A stretch of DNA of 64,000 nucleotides from Setaria digitata (Eukaryota > Nematoda > Chromadorea > Rhabditida > Setariidae): positions 1 to 64,000 of the forward strand of contig RCAB01000022.1 of assembly GCA_003640385.1 (NCBI GenBank), written 5' to 3'. This document shows, one piece after another, positions 51,661-62,700 of the stretch. The notes under the pieces are model-generated. The model searched no databases. It was given only the letters and a program-made list of their open reading frames with translations, and was not told the DNA's origin. A program made the position numbers and the translations under genes. Position 1 is the first letter of the stretch; every line of letters starts with the position of its first letter.

Positions 51661-54600
51661 CTACTCAAAAATAAAATCAATTTCAATGAGGTAACGAATC
51701 CAAACTTGCTTCACATCGTACACAATGTATTCATTGTAATTAAGTGCACATTTCGTATCATTTACAGGCACCATAATCGGCTTACCACACGGCACTTCAC
51801 AACCGTCTTCTCTGCAAAACATACTGATTATAAAGATGAAAGGATTAAAGAACGAAAAAAGAATTCATTATGCATCAGAAGTTAATATGTTAGATTAGTA
51901 GCAATCAGTAAGTATGACTGCAACACTACATAAAATATGCGATAAACTAAACAGACAGACATGTGGACATATTTGGATAAAAGGAACAATAGACACAAAA
52001 ATACTCACTGGACTGTACCAAGTCGCAGAAAAAATCTGAAGAAAAAAACGAAAAATCTTACAAGATGACAAATGTAGTCGGATCAGGGCAAACTGAGCCT
52101 AAACCTTTTGTACTTTTCTTTCCCAAAGGTAGTTTACTAGCGTTAAAATCGGCTTGAAGTAATTCATTCATTTCTCCCAATGCAACTTGTGCCAATACTA
52201 AAAGACCAGGCTTAGCTGGTTGTGGATAGCAATAATTCGCCGCTTTTGTTGACATATCAGTAAAATAAATACCTTTACCAAACATATACCCAGTCTGAAA
52301 CGAGAAATGAAAACATGAAAATGCATTTTATTCAGATAAGAAGCTGATACGAGAGAAGAGTGAAATAAAAGGAACTACAAAAATTCACTGGAAATGACTA
52401 ATAAACTTTACCACTGGCGCTTCTGACGGAGCGATCCGCAGTCCTTGAGATAAGATACTGTACCAGTTCGTTAACCGAGAACCATGCCATAATAGCTTTC
52501 TAAAATTTTTCTGACTAGAAAAAGTAACACTTCACTTGAGCTGTAAAAATCATTAATAAAAATAAAAAATCAGCTTTCTTTAAAAAATTGTGAAGGACAG
52601 CGGATAAACTCATTTTCTCATTTCAGTGCAGCACAGCATGCGTTTGAAAGTAGTGAAATTTCTTTTCGAAGAAACAACTACTTACGAAAAATTAAGCAGT
52701 ATCTACTATTCAGCAATATTATTCAGTTAGGATTTATGATAAAAAGATAAGTAACAGTCATAAATTCATAATATTATGCCCAAAAGACTTTGAAAACTTA
52801 GAAATTAACAAAAAAGTAATCTAGAATCAAATTTCAGCTATGGGAAGTATCTTAATAAATCATAAAAAGCAGGATGATTTGAACCTGTTACCAAGACCGA
52901 ACATGAACTGTTCCCGTTCTCCTTCACGATTTACTGCATATAAATTACGAATACACATTCGATACATATTATGGGTTGGAGCATGCGTCCACTGGAGGTA
53001 ATTATTCACAAGCTGAATTGTAATGGATACAAGATACAAACAATATGTTAAAAAATTTTTTCTGCTGGAATAATTACTTCCCGAAAGTATTCTGAACAGT
53101 TGTTATTTATGATGCTATGGTCAGTCTTCGTTTCTTACTCAAAAGCTGCTCCGAAAATCCGGTGTAGCCCACGAAAATGGAGTGAACGACACGACTCTAC
53201 TCATCCATTTAATCAGAGTTTGCTTATTTAATATTTTTCCAAACTGGTAGCTGACAAAAATACCTTATATTGAGGATCACTTCCACTAACGACTGATATT
53301 TCACACTTCAAATTCATATAATAACGATCGACTGGATGAACATTCGTTTCTTCCTCTTTCTTAATCATTCGCACAGCGACTCCAATTTCAGCCAAAGCTT
53401 CCAATAATTTTATTTCAGCCTTTAATTGCTTCAGTGTCTTAATCATTGGCGGCTGACGCATTCTGCAAAATGGTGATTTGCTTACATTACGAAGAACATC
53501 AAAATTTAAAATTTGACAACAGCGATACCGAAAAGATAACCGCATGCATCGTTGCTCTGATTTCATCAAAGATCACGGATTTAATATTTGACATGCAATT
53601 CCACCCTAAAAGAGCGACGCACTGTGCTATACTGATTCACCAAATACCATTTAAATATATATGATTACCCGAAAAAGTGAGGTATTTTTGTGTAATAATT
53701 ATTGACAGTTTCCGCAAAATCGGATGAGAAATCCCTTTTCTTAATATATTCCTCAATTTTGCTCAGAGCTGCATAACCCGTTTTAATCTGCTCATCTGTC
53801 ACCTTTCCTGAAAACAGTGGATCTTACAATTAGGTAAAACACGTAATAAAATTTACAAAGAATAAACAAACATGGACAGTGACAGTAATAACATTAATGT
53901 AGTCGACTGTTCACTTACGAGGAAGAACAGAGATTGGGGATTCGGCTTACAAGTTTCGTACTATAAAAAGCATGAGATCTTTGAAGTCAAAAAAATTAAT
54001 CCCAAATACACTTTACCTAACGGCGCTTTACTGGCATCATATTCCAATTCAAACATTGTTTCCTCCATTGTTCGCACGTCACAAATTAATTTTAATAAAT
54101 GTTGGAGATTAGAATCCAACTTTGATTCAATTTGCAATTTTTTCTCGACAACATCATTTATCTTATTTTTTCCCACCACTTTCGTATAATCATTCTTAAA
54201 GCACGACGCACTACTTGAAATTAAACTAAAAACTTCTATAAATAACTGGAATATTGGAAAGTTTGAGTGTTTTAGCAAATACTGAAATTGAAAAAGCAAA
54301 CCGGCAAGTAGTCGTACTTGCCAGCTATCTTCTGGAAATTGATTCTTTCTGCCCAATCATTTTTCGTTTTGCTTTTGAATTTACCACAGAATAATTCCTT
54401 TGCTTGTACTAAATTTGGTCCACATGGATTTAGGCTAGTTTGCCCCTAAACACATCCATTTAATTATCCATCTATCAGGAAAGAAAAAATTACTTCAATT
54501 TTAAGCAGTATCGTTAGTACTGAACCGTGGTTTGATGAGGTCTTTTTTTAATATATTCACAATACTTTCTGAGCTATTATGAAATTTATTTAAAAGAGAA

Positions 54601-55844
54601 TATATATGACTGGAGGCGAAAAGTAGAAATTAGAAAATGTGTAACTAATTGCTCATGAAAACATACTTTATAACCGACGCGCCCCCAATGGAACCACACC
54701 CAGTAATGCTGTTGGACATCACTTTCTAGGAGTTGCATGATAAAATATTTATTGTTGTTATGCTGTGCACTGGTCTAAAATAAAACTTCTGGAACGATAT
54801 TTATACATGAAACACCAGATTTTAATAGAAGACTCAACAAAACGCACTTTTTCGAATTTTTAACCGAAGAAAGCAACTTCGAAAAAGGAAAGGATATATG
54901 AAACGAGTGGTCCTCATCTCCAAACTTTAGAAACCAGATCCAGCAAAAAATATTAGATGTAAAGAGATTCATCTTCATTGGATAACCTGATTCAATACGG
55001 CATCATAAATATCACCCAGTTCGCTGTAAACATGTGCAGTCTTGAGTAGTTCATGACATTCGGGATCTACAGCTGCAGCGCCTTTCAGCACAACTTTTTT
55101 CAAAACGTTTTTGATATCTGAAAATATTAACTTATAACCAATTTTATTGAAAAATAATCGTAAAATAAATACAGTCCTACTTCCTGGGATTTTTTCACCT
55201 TTTTCTCGTGAAGTATGTCAACTTGAATTATACTGAAGTGAAACATTCTCAAAAACTAACCTTCATTGGCAATATTCCTTGAATTATTTAATTTTTGATT
55301 TCCGGATTTCGCATCCTCTTTTGTATGAGCTTTCTTCGACTTACTAACTTGGAGATCACTGTCCTTCCTCTTCATCTACAATCCAGAGAACCTAGTAATT
55401 TGTTGCGGATTTTGGAAATAGTGCGAAAGAAAACACATAATGATGAACTATCATCTATGAAAAAAAAATGGTTTCTTTTAATACTCCGGAATTTTGACAA
55501 ATCTACATGGATTTCATTCAGTAACTGTATCGCTACTAATCCAAAACCCTATGAAATGATATGAAAAATCTCAATTTTCTAGAACATCATGGTAGTATAC
55601 TGAAAATTTACCATCCTAAGCCAAAACTAGTCGATGCCACTAACTTCAAATGGGAAAATTCGTGTCATCAGTCATCCTTTGTCAGTAGTGAAAATAACTT
55701 TTTCATAAAAGGTTATTTCGTAAAAATGGAAAACGCTGCGTCTTTATAAATAACCTTCTGTAAATTTTCAAGTGAATCAGTCTGTGTTGTAATACGCTTT
55801 ATAGCCCGAAGACGTTCAACTCTTGGAACAGGTTTTGCTGACAT
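51661..55844 (-). CDS. PARP2: Poly(ADP-ribose) polymerase 2 (WGR + regulatory + catalytic domains)
   Basis: PARP2 is activated by DNA breaks and attaches poly(ADP-ribose) to proteins during repair; C. elegans has it as PME-2/PARP-2. The short basic N-terminus ([20 protein letters not shown], then [20 protein letters not shown]) is typical. The WGR domain starts [20 protein letters not shown] (about 55000-55117) and has [13 protein letters not shown] (about 54664-54773), then [19 protein letters not shown] and [12 protein letters not shown]. The helical regulatory domain spans about 53220-54180 (LPLG-like [20 protein letters not shown]). The catalytic domain has [20 protein letters not shown] (about 52432-52500), [18 protein letters not shown] (52073-52290), and [10 protein letters not shown] (about 51720). 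The H-Y-E triad is therefore intact, and catalytic exons join in phase up to the stop. The start lies in an exon opened by an AATATCAG acceptor at about 55879. A 34-base exon at about 55939-55972 ending in ATG could instead supply the start. The WWE gene ends just upstream. Confidence 0.93.
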
Positions 55845-56019
55845 TGAGGATTCAGCGTTCGAAATGTGCCACCGAATCTGATATTAAATGATATTAACGA
55901 AATTTAGGACACTGAATAAAAAAGCGAATAAATTTACCATAGCCAAACGATAGACTGGTGATGAAATTTTCCTGAAAAATTAACTGTTCAAAGTCTTTTC
56001 CACTCTCTTTTTTGGGAAT
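55845..56019 (-). promoter_or_regulatory. Operon-like intercistronic region with stacked splice acceptors
   Basis: Between the WWE-gene stop at 56020 and the PARP2 ATG there are three acceptor-like sites on the minus strand: about 55973 (AATTTTTCAG), about 55910 (TTTATTCAG) and about 55879 (TTAATATCAG). The gap from stop to first acceptor is about 50 bases. No separate promoter is evident. This is the pattern expected where a downstream operon gene receives a spliced leader. Confidence 0.6.
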
Positions 56020-58141
56020 TTAGAAATCACTAACTTTATACTCCATCAATCCATCATCACTTCGCATTAGATTGCTTTCAAAATTAGCAGTAAAACTCAT
56101 TCCTAATAACAGTATTTTTACACTCGCAGATCCATCAATGAAGGCATTTTCTAAGGATATGATTGATGTCGGATCTACACTTCGCCAACGCCTTTTCGAA
56201 TCAATATATTCCCATACACGATAAAGTCCTAAAACGAAATATTTTAAAATTTGAACAAGGTGAGGAAGAGGGAAGATTAGAAAAATTCGGTTTATCGAAC
56301 CTTCATCATTTTGAATAGCGCACCTCACAGAACGAACAAAACCACTATCCAGATTTTTTTGCTTCATTGAATTAAAATCAATTTGCAATTTGGACTCATC
56401 CACTTCAAACTCCACAAAACCATTTGATACATTCTCACTGTAATACATTCATAATGATATATTTTACTAAAGGAAATTATTAGACGATACATCGGTCAAT
56501 TTTGTAAACATTTCTAATTTAAGAAATAAGTAAGAGAAGAGAATACTACTGGAAGATATTCCCAAGTAAATTTTGAAAAACCATGATTAGGTAAGGATGA
56601 AATACTTCCGGAATTTTGATGACAAAGGAATAAACTTCATTGATTGGATTTATGGCACCACATATCCCGTGCAAGCATTATGTTCATGTCATTTCTTGAT
56701 AATAATTTTATAGCTTAAAAAAAGATTAAAGATTACTTCAACTTTCTGCTGATAGCATTATCATATTTAATCCATCTTCCCCGACTCAGTTCATATTCCC
56801 ATTCCAACTCGTTAAAAGCTTTCATGTTGCTTCTGTCACCATCTTCTGCGTTATTGTGCATCATTACACTTCTAAATGAATCGTTTTTATTTTGCTCCAT
56901 TTCATCCATCTTCCGTCTGAAAGAAAAATTGAAAAATTAATTCCTGATCAGAATTCATAACCTTATTATCAATCGCATCATCTGGTTCCTGATCATATTC
57001 CTCTAAGGCAATTTTCAAATTATTCCACAATTTTAAATTATTCAGAAAAAAAAATCCCCCAAAGGAATCACACAAACTACCCAGTGTTCAACTTAGCCTT
57101 CCGTCATTATTCCAACCTCAGCTATAAGGTCTTTCAAGTAAACCAAGACAACTACAAAGGAACCATTTCCACAACTAGCAGTCAAACGACACTCATACCA
57201 CGAGACCGCACAGCGTCCATCTGGAATTTACCAGTGATATCGTCGAGACAGGGACGTGTGTTGTTGATGTGTTTCACAGATAAGAGAAGTGATAAGGTGA
57301 CCCCTTCCTTCTAACCTGGTACAAGCTATGTTGATAATCGGTCCTTTCTAGTCAACCGCTGTTCCGGTTAAAGTGTTTATTGAGATCTTGTAGTCCGGAA
57401 ACTTTTTCCGTTTCTCCTGTAGAAAACCATTCGCGGACATCTTGAAATAATTGTCAGTCTCGGTCCAGTCGATCATATAGGCAATAGTTAAATAAAAGTA
57501 TACATTTTTATTTTGAATACATCTCTGTCATGCTCATGTAATGTTAGCTTCATTTTATCGCAACCTTTCCCTACACTGTTAAGTGTTGGTATCAGTTCCC
57601 AAGAAACATCTTTGCAGAAGTCTTAAAAGCGCAAAATTAGAAACTGTTCATTGCAGAGATTAAAACCGATAGTGATAAGAAAGCGAAAGAATGAGGGGAA
57701 GTGAGTCTTGCTCTAGCACCCACAATAATCGGCATTTGGGGCAGCATAGTTTCATCTTCTTTACTTTTTTCATCGATGAAATCTTGAAAATCCCCGAATT
57801 GATCTAAAATTCGCAATTTTTTGTCGTTCTTCAACTTATGAGGAAAGAAAAAAGATTAATGGAGATTGAAATTCAATAAAACAGTAATTTAAGTGCAAAT
57901 ATGCTTGATGATGAAGTGGAAAATTTAAAAGAAAACCATTACGATGGATGGAGAAGTAAGCTTCCAGATTTAAATGCAGTTCAACAATGGTACTCCAAAT
58001 GGATTGTTCTGTGATTTATCGAGAGAGCAGTGGGAGGATAGCAGTGATAAGTTATATTGTGGCGGTTTAGGCGGAGTGATTACGGATATATACCTGTATC
58101 AGTGCTTGTAGAGTCCTTTTTGCTGATTCGAGTCCTGACAT
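56020..58141 (-). CDS. Tandem WWE-domain protein upstream of PARP2
   Basis: WWE domains bind poly(ADP-ribose), through iso-ADP-ribose, and occur in ubiquitin ligases (Deltex, RNF146) and some PARPs. The N-terminal exon (ATG at 58141) reads MSGLESAKRTLQALIQ. It joins in phase to a helical exon (about 57724-57834) with KKLRILDQFGDFQDFIDEKS. An acidic exon near 56965-57010 (EEYDQEPDDAIDNK) follows. WWE 1 begins LEWEYELSRGRWIKYDNAIS (about 56748-56920) and finishes in the next exon (about 56293-56440) with LQIDFNSMKQKNLDSGFVRS then VRC. WWE 2 (about 56040-56228) reads LYRVWEYIDSKRRWRSVDPT, then ASVKILLLGMSFTANFESNL. Two WWE domains in a row resemble Deltex, but no RING or other catalytic domain is seen. 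The frame reads through a GTTAGT donor to a stop at 56020; splicing there could extend it slightly or join PARP2. The 5' exons are less certain than the WWE exons. Confidence 0.72.
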
Positions 58142-59145
58142 TGGGACAGAGTTTGCTGTCTTCACTACCACGCTCAAGAAACTCTATATTTATAGGCAGG
58201 TAATACTTTACCGGTCGTTCATCTTGAATAGGACGAGTCAAATTGATGTTTTTGGAATAAAACCTTGTCAGGTGAATTCCCTGGAGATAGTAAATTAGTG
58301 ACTAAAAATTGTCTTAACAGTATAGCTTCCCTGATTTACATATGTAAGATTTATTACAGATGCATTAATGTCACGGCAGAATTCAGATTCTCTCAAACTG
58401 AGCTGTCTGTGTAATTTGCCTACTCCATTGATTCATGCGTTTGTTTTTATCGATGTTCATTAGGTTATTGGGATGATCTTGTCACATCTTTCCGTCTAAA
58501 TTGAAGGTCAGACCTATTTTCAAATCTTCAGAGTTGATTTGGAATCCTGAAATGAAAGCTTTGTTTCTGCAATGAAGAAAGCGACAAACAGGTTTGATGC
58601 TGATCGGAGTGTCGAAGATAAAGTAAGTGATGCCTTCAAAACAGTTTTCCTCGAAGAATGAGCCAACGTACAACATCGCCCCGTTGAACGAGTTCGGTAT
58701 GAAGCGATCCCAGTGCAGAGAAATTTGTATCTCCTTTACCGGTGGCTCTGAAGTAAAGGAAGGCATATTTTCGTGCTAATCTGTTCTGAATCATTTCGTG
58801 TTTTCAACTTTCATTCGTGTTTAAAAAAGTCTAACATAGACTGATACCATGCACAGATAAAGACAATTAGATTTTTAATCTGCCATGTTCAACCTTGTTG
58901 GAATCTCACTGTTTACATCTCTCTCCTTGTAATCCTTTATTCTTAAACGACTGATAAGTAAAATAACTTTTATCAATTGGATATTTCGGGATTGGATTGC
59001 CATAAAAAAGATCGTCAAAATCGACCACTCGCCCATTCAAATTCATTCTTGGCTCCATTGCTTCCGCAGCGACCATCATGGATGAGATAAAGAAGTATTC
59101 CTTTATCTTAGGGTCCTTATGACATAACTCAAACTCCATCAGTAT
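58080..59145 (-). CDS. Unidentified minus-strand exons (possibly one gene, incomplete)
   Basis: Three blocks on one strand look like exons, but I recognise no family. Block A (about 58908-59145) opens after an ATTTAG acceptor and reads KIKEYFFISSMMVAAEAMEP, then VVDFDDLFYGNPIPKYPIDK. Block B (58482-58748) follows a TTACTTCAG acceptor and reads VKEIQISLHWDRFIPNSFNG, FEGITYFIFDTPISIKPVCR. Block C (about 58080-58280) follows a CTCCAG acceptor and reads GIHLTRFYSKNINLTRPIQD, ERPVKYYLPINIEFLERGSE, ending GIYP. Donor phases between A, B and C do not join cleanly in my hands, so exons may be missing or this may be a decayed gene. Block C overlaps the first exon of the WWE gene on the same strand in a different frame. 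No signal peptide, membrane span or catalytic motif is obvious. Confidence 0.35.
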
Positions 59146-59492
59146 CTAAATCTTTGACTACTTTTCTGAATTAATCAGCAGAATTGATTAATTTTTATTT
59201 ATAATTAAGTAGTAAACACACTAACTAAGTAGATTTAGGAAGCTGCCTATATTGGTATGGAATCGCAACATTCATTCAAATAATCTTATAAATATTTATT
59301 TTACTAACAATTACGCGTATTCTGCAGATATTATTTTATGAATCCTTCTTTGGATATATTAATCTCTGTGAAGAATTTTCTGTATTCTTAGATTGTTAAG
59401 ATGCAAATCTTTCGGCTTAGAGTTTAAAGTTGCGTATTTCGTTTGTTTTGCAAAATGTACTAAATTGAATTTGAAAAATTTGACAGTAACTA

Positions 59493-59702
59493 TTATTCTA
59501 TTAAACTATCGTAATGGACCTCTCCAATTGGTTCTCCCATTTCGTCAAAATTTCTGAGACAATGAAAGCCGCCTTTCAGGTTATACTTCAATAAAAACCG
59601 AATCTTATACAGAACAAACGTTTTCCCATCATACTGCACCCATGGCCCGTGATCAAAACTTGTTATTGACACTAAATTATTGATGATTCTGGCTGGCTTC
59701 AA
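59493..59702 (-). pseudogene. Chitinase-like (GH18) C-terminal fragment
   Basis: A single minus-strand frame of about 69 codons reads WVQYDGKTFVLYKIRFLLKY, then NLKGGFHCLRNFDEMGEPIG. This matches the end of glycoside hydrolase family 18 chitinases (W-V-x-[YF]-D, a lysine helix, then L-x-G-[GA] and an acidic turn like LDMDDF). The codon at its 5' edge is TTG, not ATG, and an in-frame stop lies just upstream unless splicing occurs. I find no DxxDxDxE catalytic motif in the 4.3 kb further upstream in the window. It is either the last exon of a gene with very long introns or a relic. Similarity was judged by eye, so family assignment is moderate. Confidence 0.4.
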
Positions 59703-62700
59703 TCTTCAATCTGTGAGGGTGGCAATATTTCACTTAGACTCAATCTGTTAAGCATTTGTAAAAAATTCATAGTGAAATTGCCAAAGTAAAAGTTTATTTA
59801 TTATGTTTTAATAGCTCTCACAATGTACATTTCAGCCCTTCGTTTTCGTCACATAGCATTTAGCTGCTATAACAGTAATGTTGTATTTGGCTAGCAAATT
59901 CTGCAATTCGCATAACTAACTAAATCAGATGATCTTAATCACTGGCGACTTAACTGCAGGTAAATGTTTGGATTTAAAATAATTTAACAGTTAATGTTAA
60001 TGTCGATGGAACAGAGCATTTATGCGATTAAATAAAGTATAACTAACGTAGAAGTCCAGAGTTCAAAGTTCAAATACTAATGATGGAAATTTCAGAAGCT
60101 AACACTCTGTTGAACGAAAATTGAGAGTGCGAAATTCCATTGTTTGTTCGGCGCTAAAACCAATGAATTTGAAAATTTTTTCAGTTGTATTTTGCAGTGT
60201 AAGTTTATTCGCGTCAATGAGGATTGGAGATTGTAGTTTCCCTGTGTGGCATAAATTTTCAGCACTGTGACAGTTTTTGATATCTGTAATAAGTAATGCT
60301 AGTTAGATCTTCCTTTCAGTAATTAAGTAATTCAAAAACTTCTAATAATTAGTCCATAATTTCGCTTTGTTCAATTCTTTATCATCCGTGTCCATTCGTC
60401 TTTCTTCCTTCCCTTTTTTCACTTCATTGTCTTTATCGTTCTTAGTGACAATAAAATTTAGTTCGTAGTGCGCTTTTTATCAAGACCACAAGGTCCTCCT
60501 TGTTTCAGCCTAACATTTCCAATACCATCATTAAGGATTTTTAACTGTGATCCTTTCTTTCAGTTAAGAAATTAGGAAGGTTTGTATGACATAAAATTCA
60601 GCCTTAACTTTTGATTGATACTGTTTGCTGTGCACGTTGAAGTTGTTTTAATATTGTTATAATTATTTTGTCTTTGAAATAAACTTTGAAGTTTTGTGTA
60701 AAATAGAATTTACACGAGTAATGTTAGCCTCATCCTTTCATCTTTACTCATAGCAATATCGTATTAAATTTTTAGAAAAAAATTACGGTTTATGCATATA
60801 AATATGATTGAGAGATTCGAGATAGTGTTTCTGAAAACCAATATGCACTTAATCTGAGTCGTGGTTAAAGTAAGATAAGATAGATTTCAACATCCTATGA
60901 CAACTTCATTTTTTTAAACATTATTTGCATCACGCGGAAATCATTTATTACTAACTAGGTTAAAAGTGCTTAGTCATCTAATGACTAATTATGTCAACAA
61001 TAATGAAGTTACAAATAAGCAAAACAAGCATAACATTAATTTCTCCCATTCGTATTTGATAGTGGATTATTATAAAAGTTTGGATGACAAACTATCGCTG
61101 TTTGCTAACTGTAAAAAATTTGTTAATAGTTTGCGTCAACCAACCTGATTCGCATGCTCATGTCGGGGAGATAGAAATGACTGCGGTTTAAATAATTTCA
61201 TTCTTTTATTTTATAATAATTTTTTTTTTACCACGAGAAATTTTACATAAAATGAATAAAATTGAAAATTAGAATGCTAAATCAACATGAGCACTCTTAA
61301 ATGCAGTATTGATAGTGTTTGTGATAGTGAAATGCTATTTTCAAGATAGCTACGCTAAATCGTTTTGTGCTAACTTATCTCTTTCGAATCTAGCCGATAA
61401 GTTTCATTATTTCCATACTTTTTACGACCTAATTAGTTTCCATCGTCATAATGGATAATACAATTTCAAATGGATATTTGTTAATGGAACTACAAGAAAC
61501 GTTACTAATGTTGGAATTAGAATGTTGTAGAAGAGATTCAAGTTGTATTTTGAACTTTTCAAATGAAAATGATGCTTAGAAAATTTTTCAAAATCCAAAA
61601 CTTCCTTCCTACAAATCATAAACTGTTCAGAATTTTCGATTAAAAAGCAACGGTTGAAGGTTTTAGCTAACCACTGCAAATCTTCTTATTTCTTTACATT
61701 TCTATTAACAAGTCATATTTTTCTCAAGCGATTTTCAGTTTTTTTTCAAAGCGATTTCTGTTTATCTACATTATAAGCTTTTGAGTATGTTTTTTTTTAT
61801 CTGATAAATGAGTATTTCGGGACTCTTAACCTATATATTTAGACTTCTGGCTGAAAAAAAATTAAATCCAAGAACTGTTTGATTCATTTCTAGCCGCAAC
61901 ACAACTGTCTATTTCCTAGACGTATATAAGTTGGTCTATTTCAAAATTTCCAAAATCTTGAATTTAACCCTATAGCCCTGTTAATCATAAATAATGTCTA
62001 TTGATTCATGTTAGAATTCTATGAAAATTATATTCCTTTTAGTTTGCATCTTTACTAAACTTCAAAATATGAAGAATTGTTTTGTAAATAACTTTAACTT
62101 TTGTTTTCAAAAAAAAATCCGAACATGAGGTACGCACGCATTTTACTTCTTCCACATGTATTTAGCAAAAATGTAGCTAAAAATATAATGAGAAGTTGCA
62201 TAATTAATAATGACTCCGAAGAGCTCGTGTTGTAATAAACATCTTGTAAATATTTTTGTTTAGTTGTGTACAAATTTCAGGTATTAGCAGTACAAAATAC
62301 ATCGAATTAAACATCCGAAACTTCCTATCAAACTTTTTTATCAAGAATCAGATCGTTTTTTTTAGGCTTTTGGCACACTAATAACTGGATTTCCTCACAA
62401 AATTCTCCTCTGTGTTGAAAAATTCAATCCTTCTCAGTTTCTTAATTCTGAACAAACAAGAAATGTTTCATTGCATTTAACAATTTTATTTACACAAGAT
62501 TTGATGAGGAAATAAAACTTCATAGATTGATTTGTAGAAATATTGCTCTCGAAATAAAAAAAGACATAGACACTGAATGATTTTGATTAACGACACAATT
62601 GCGTGACTGAAAGTGAAAGCGTCAGCTGTCTATAATTAAATAGGAGGGCCTTAAGCGGAAGAACAGTTGGCTATCACTAGCAAAGTGAGCTTGATTATGA

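Noticed and set aside
52022..52050. Possible extra PARP2 exon between the GIYF exon and the last exon
   Set aside because: The phases allow it, but including it breaks the expected [12 protein letters not shown] to VPCGKP sequence. Direct joining of the flanking exons restores the family pattern.
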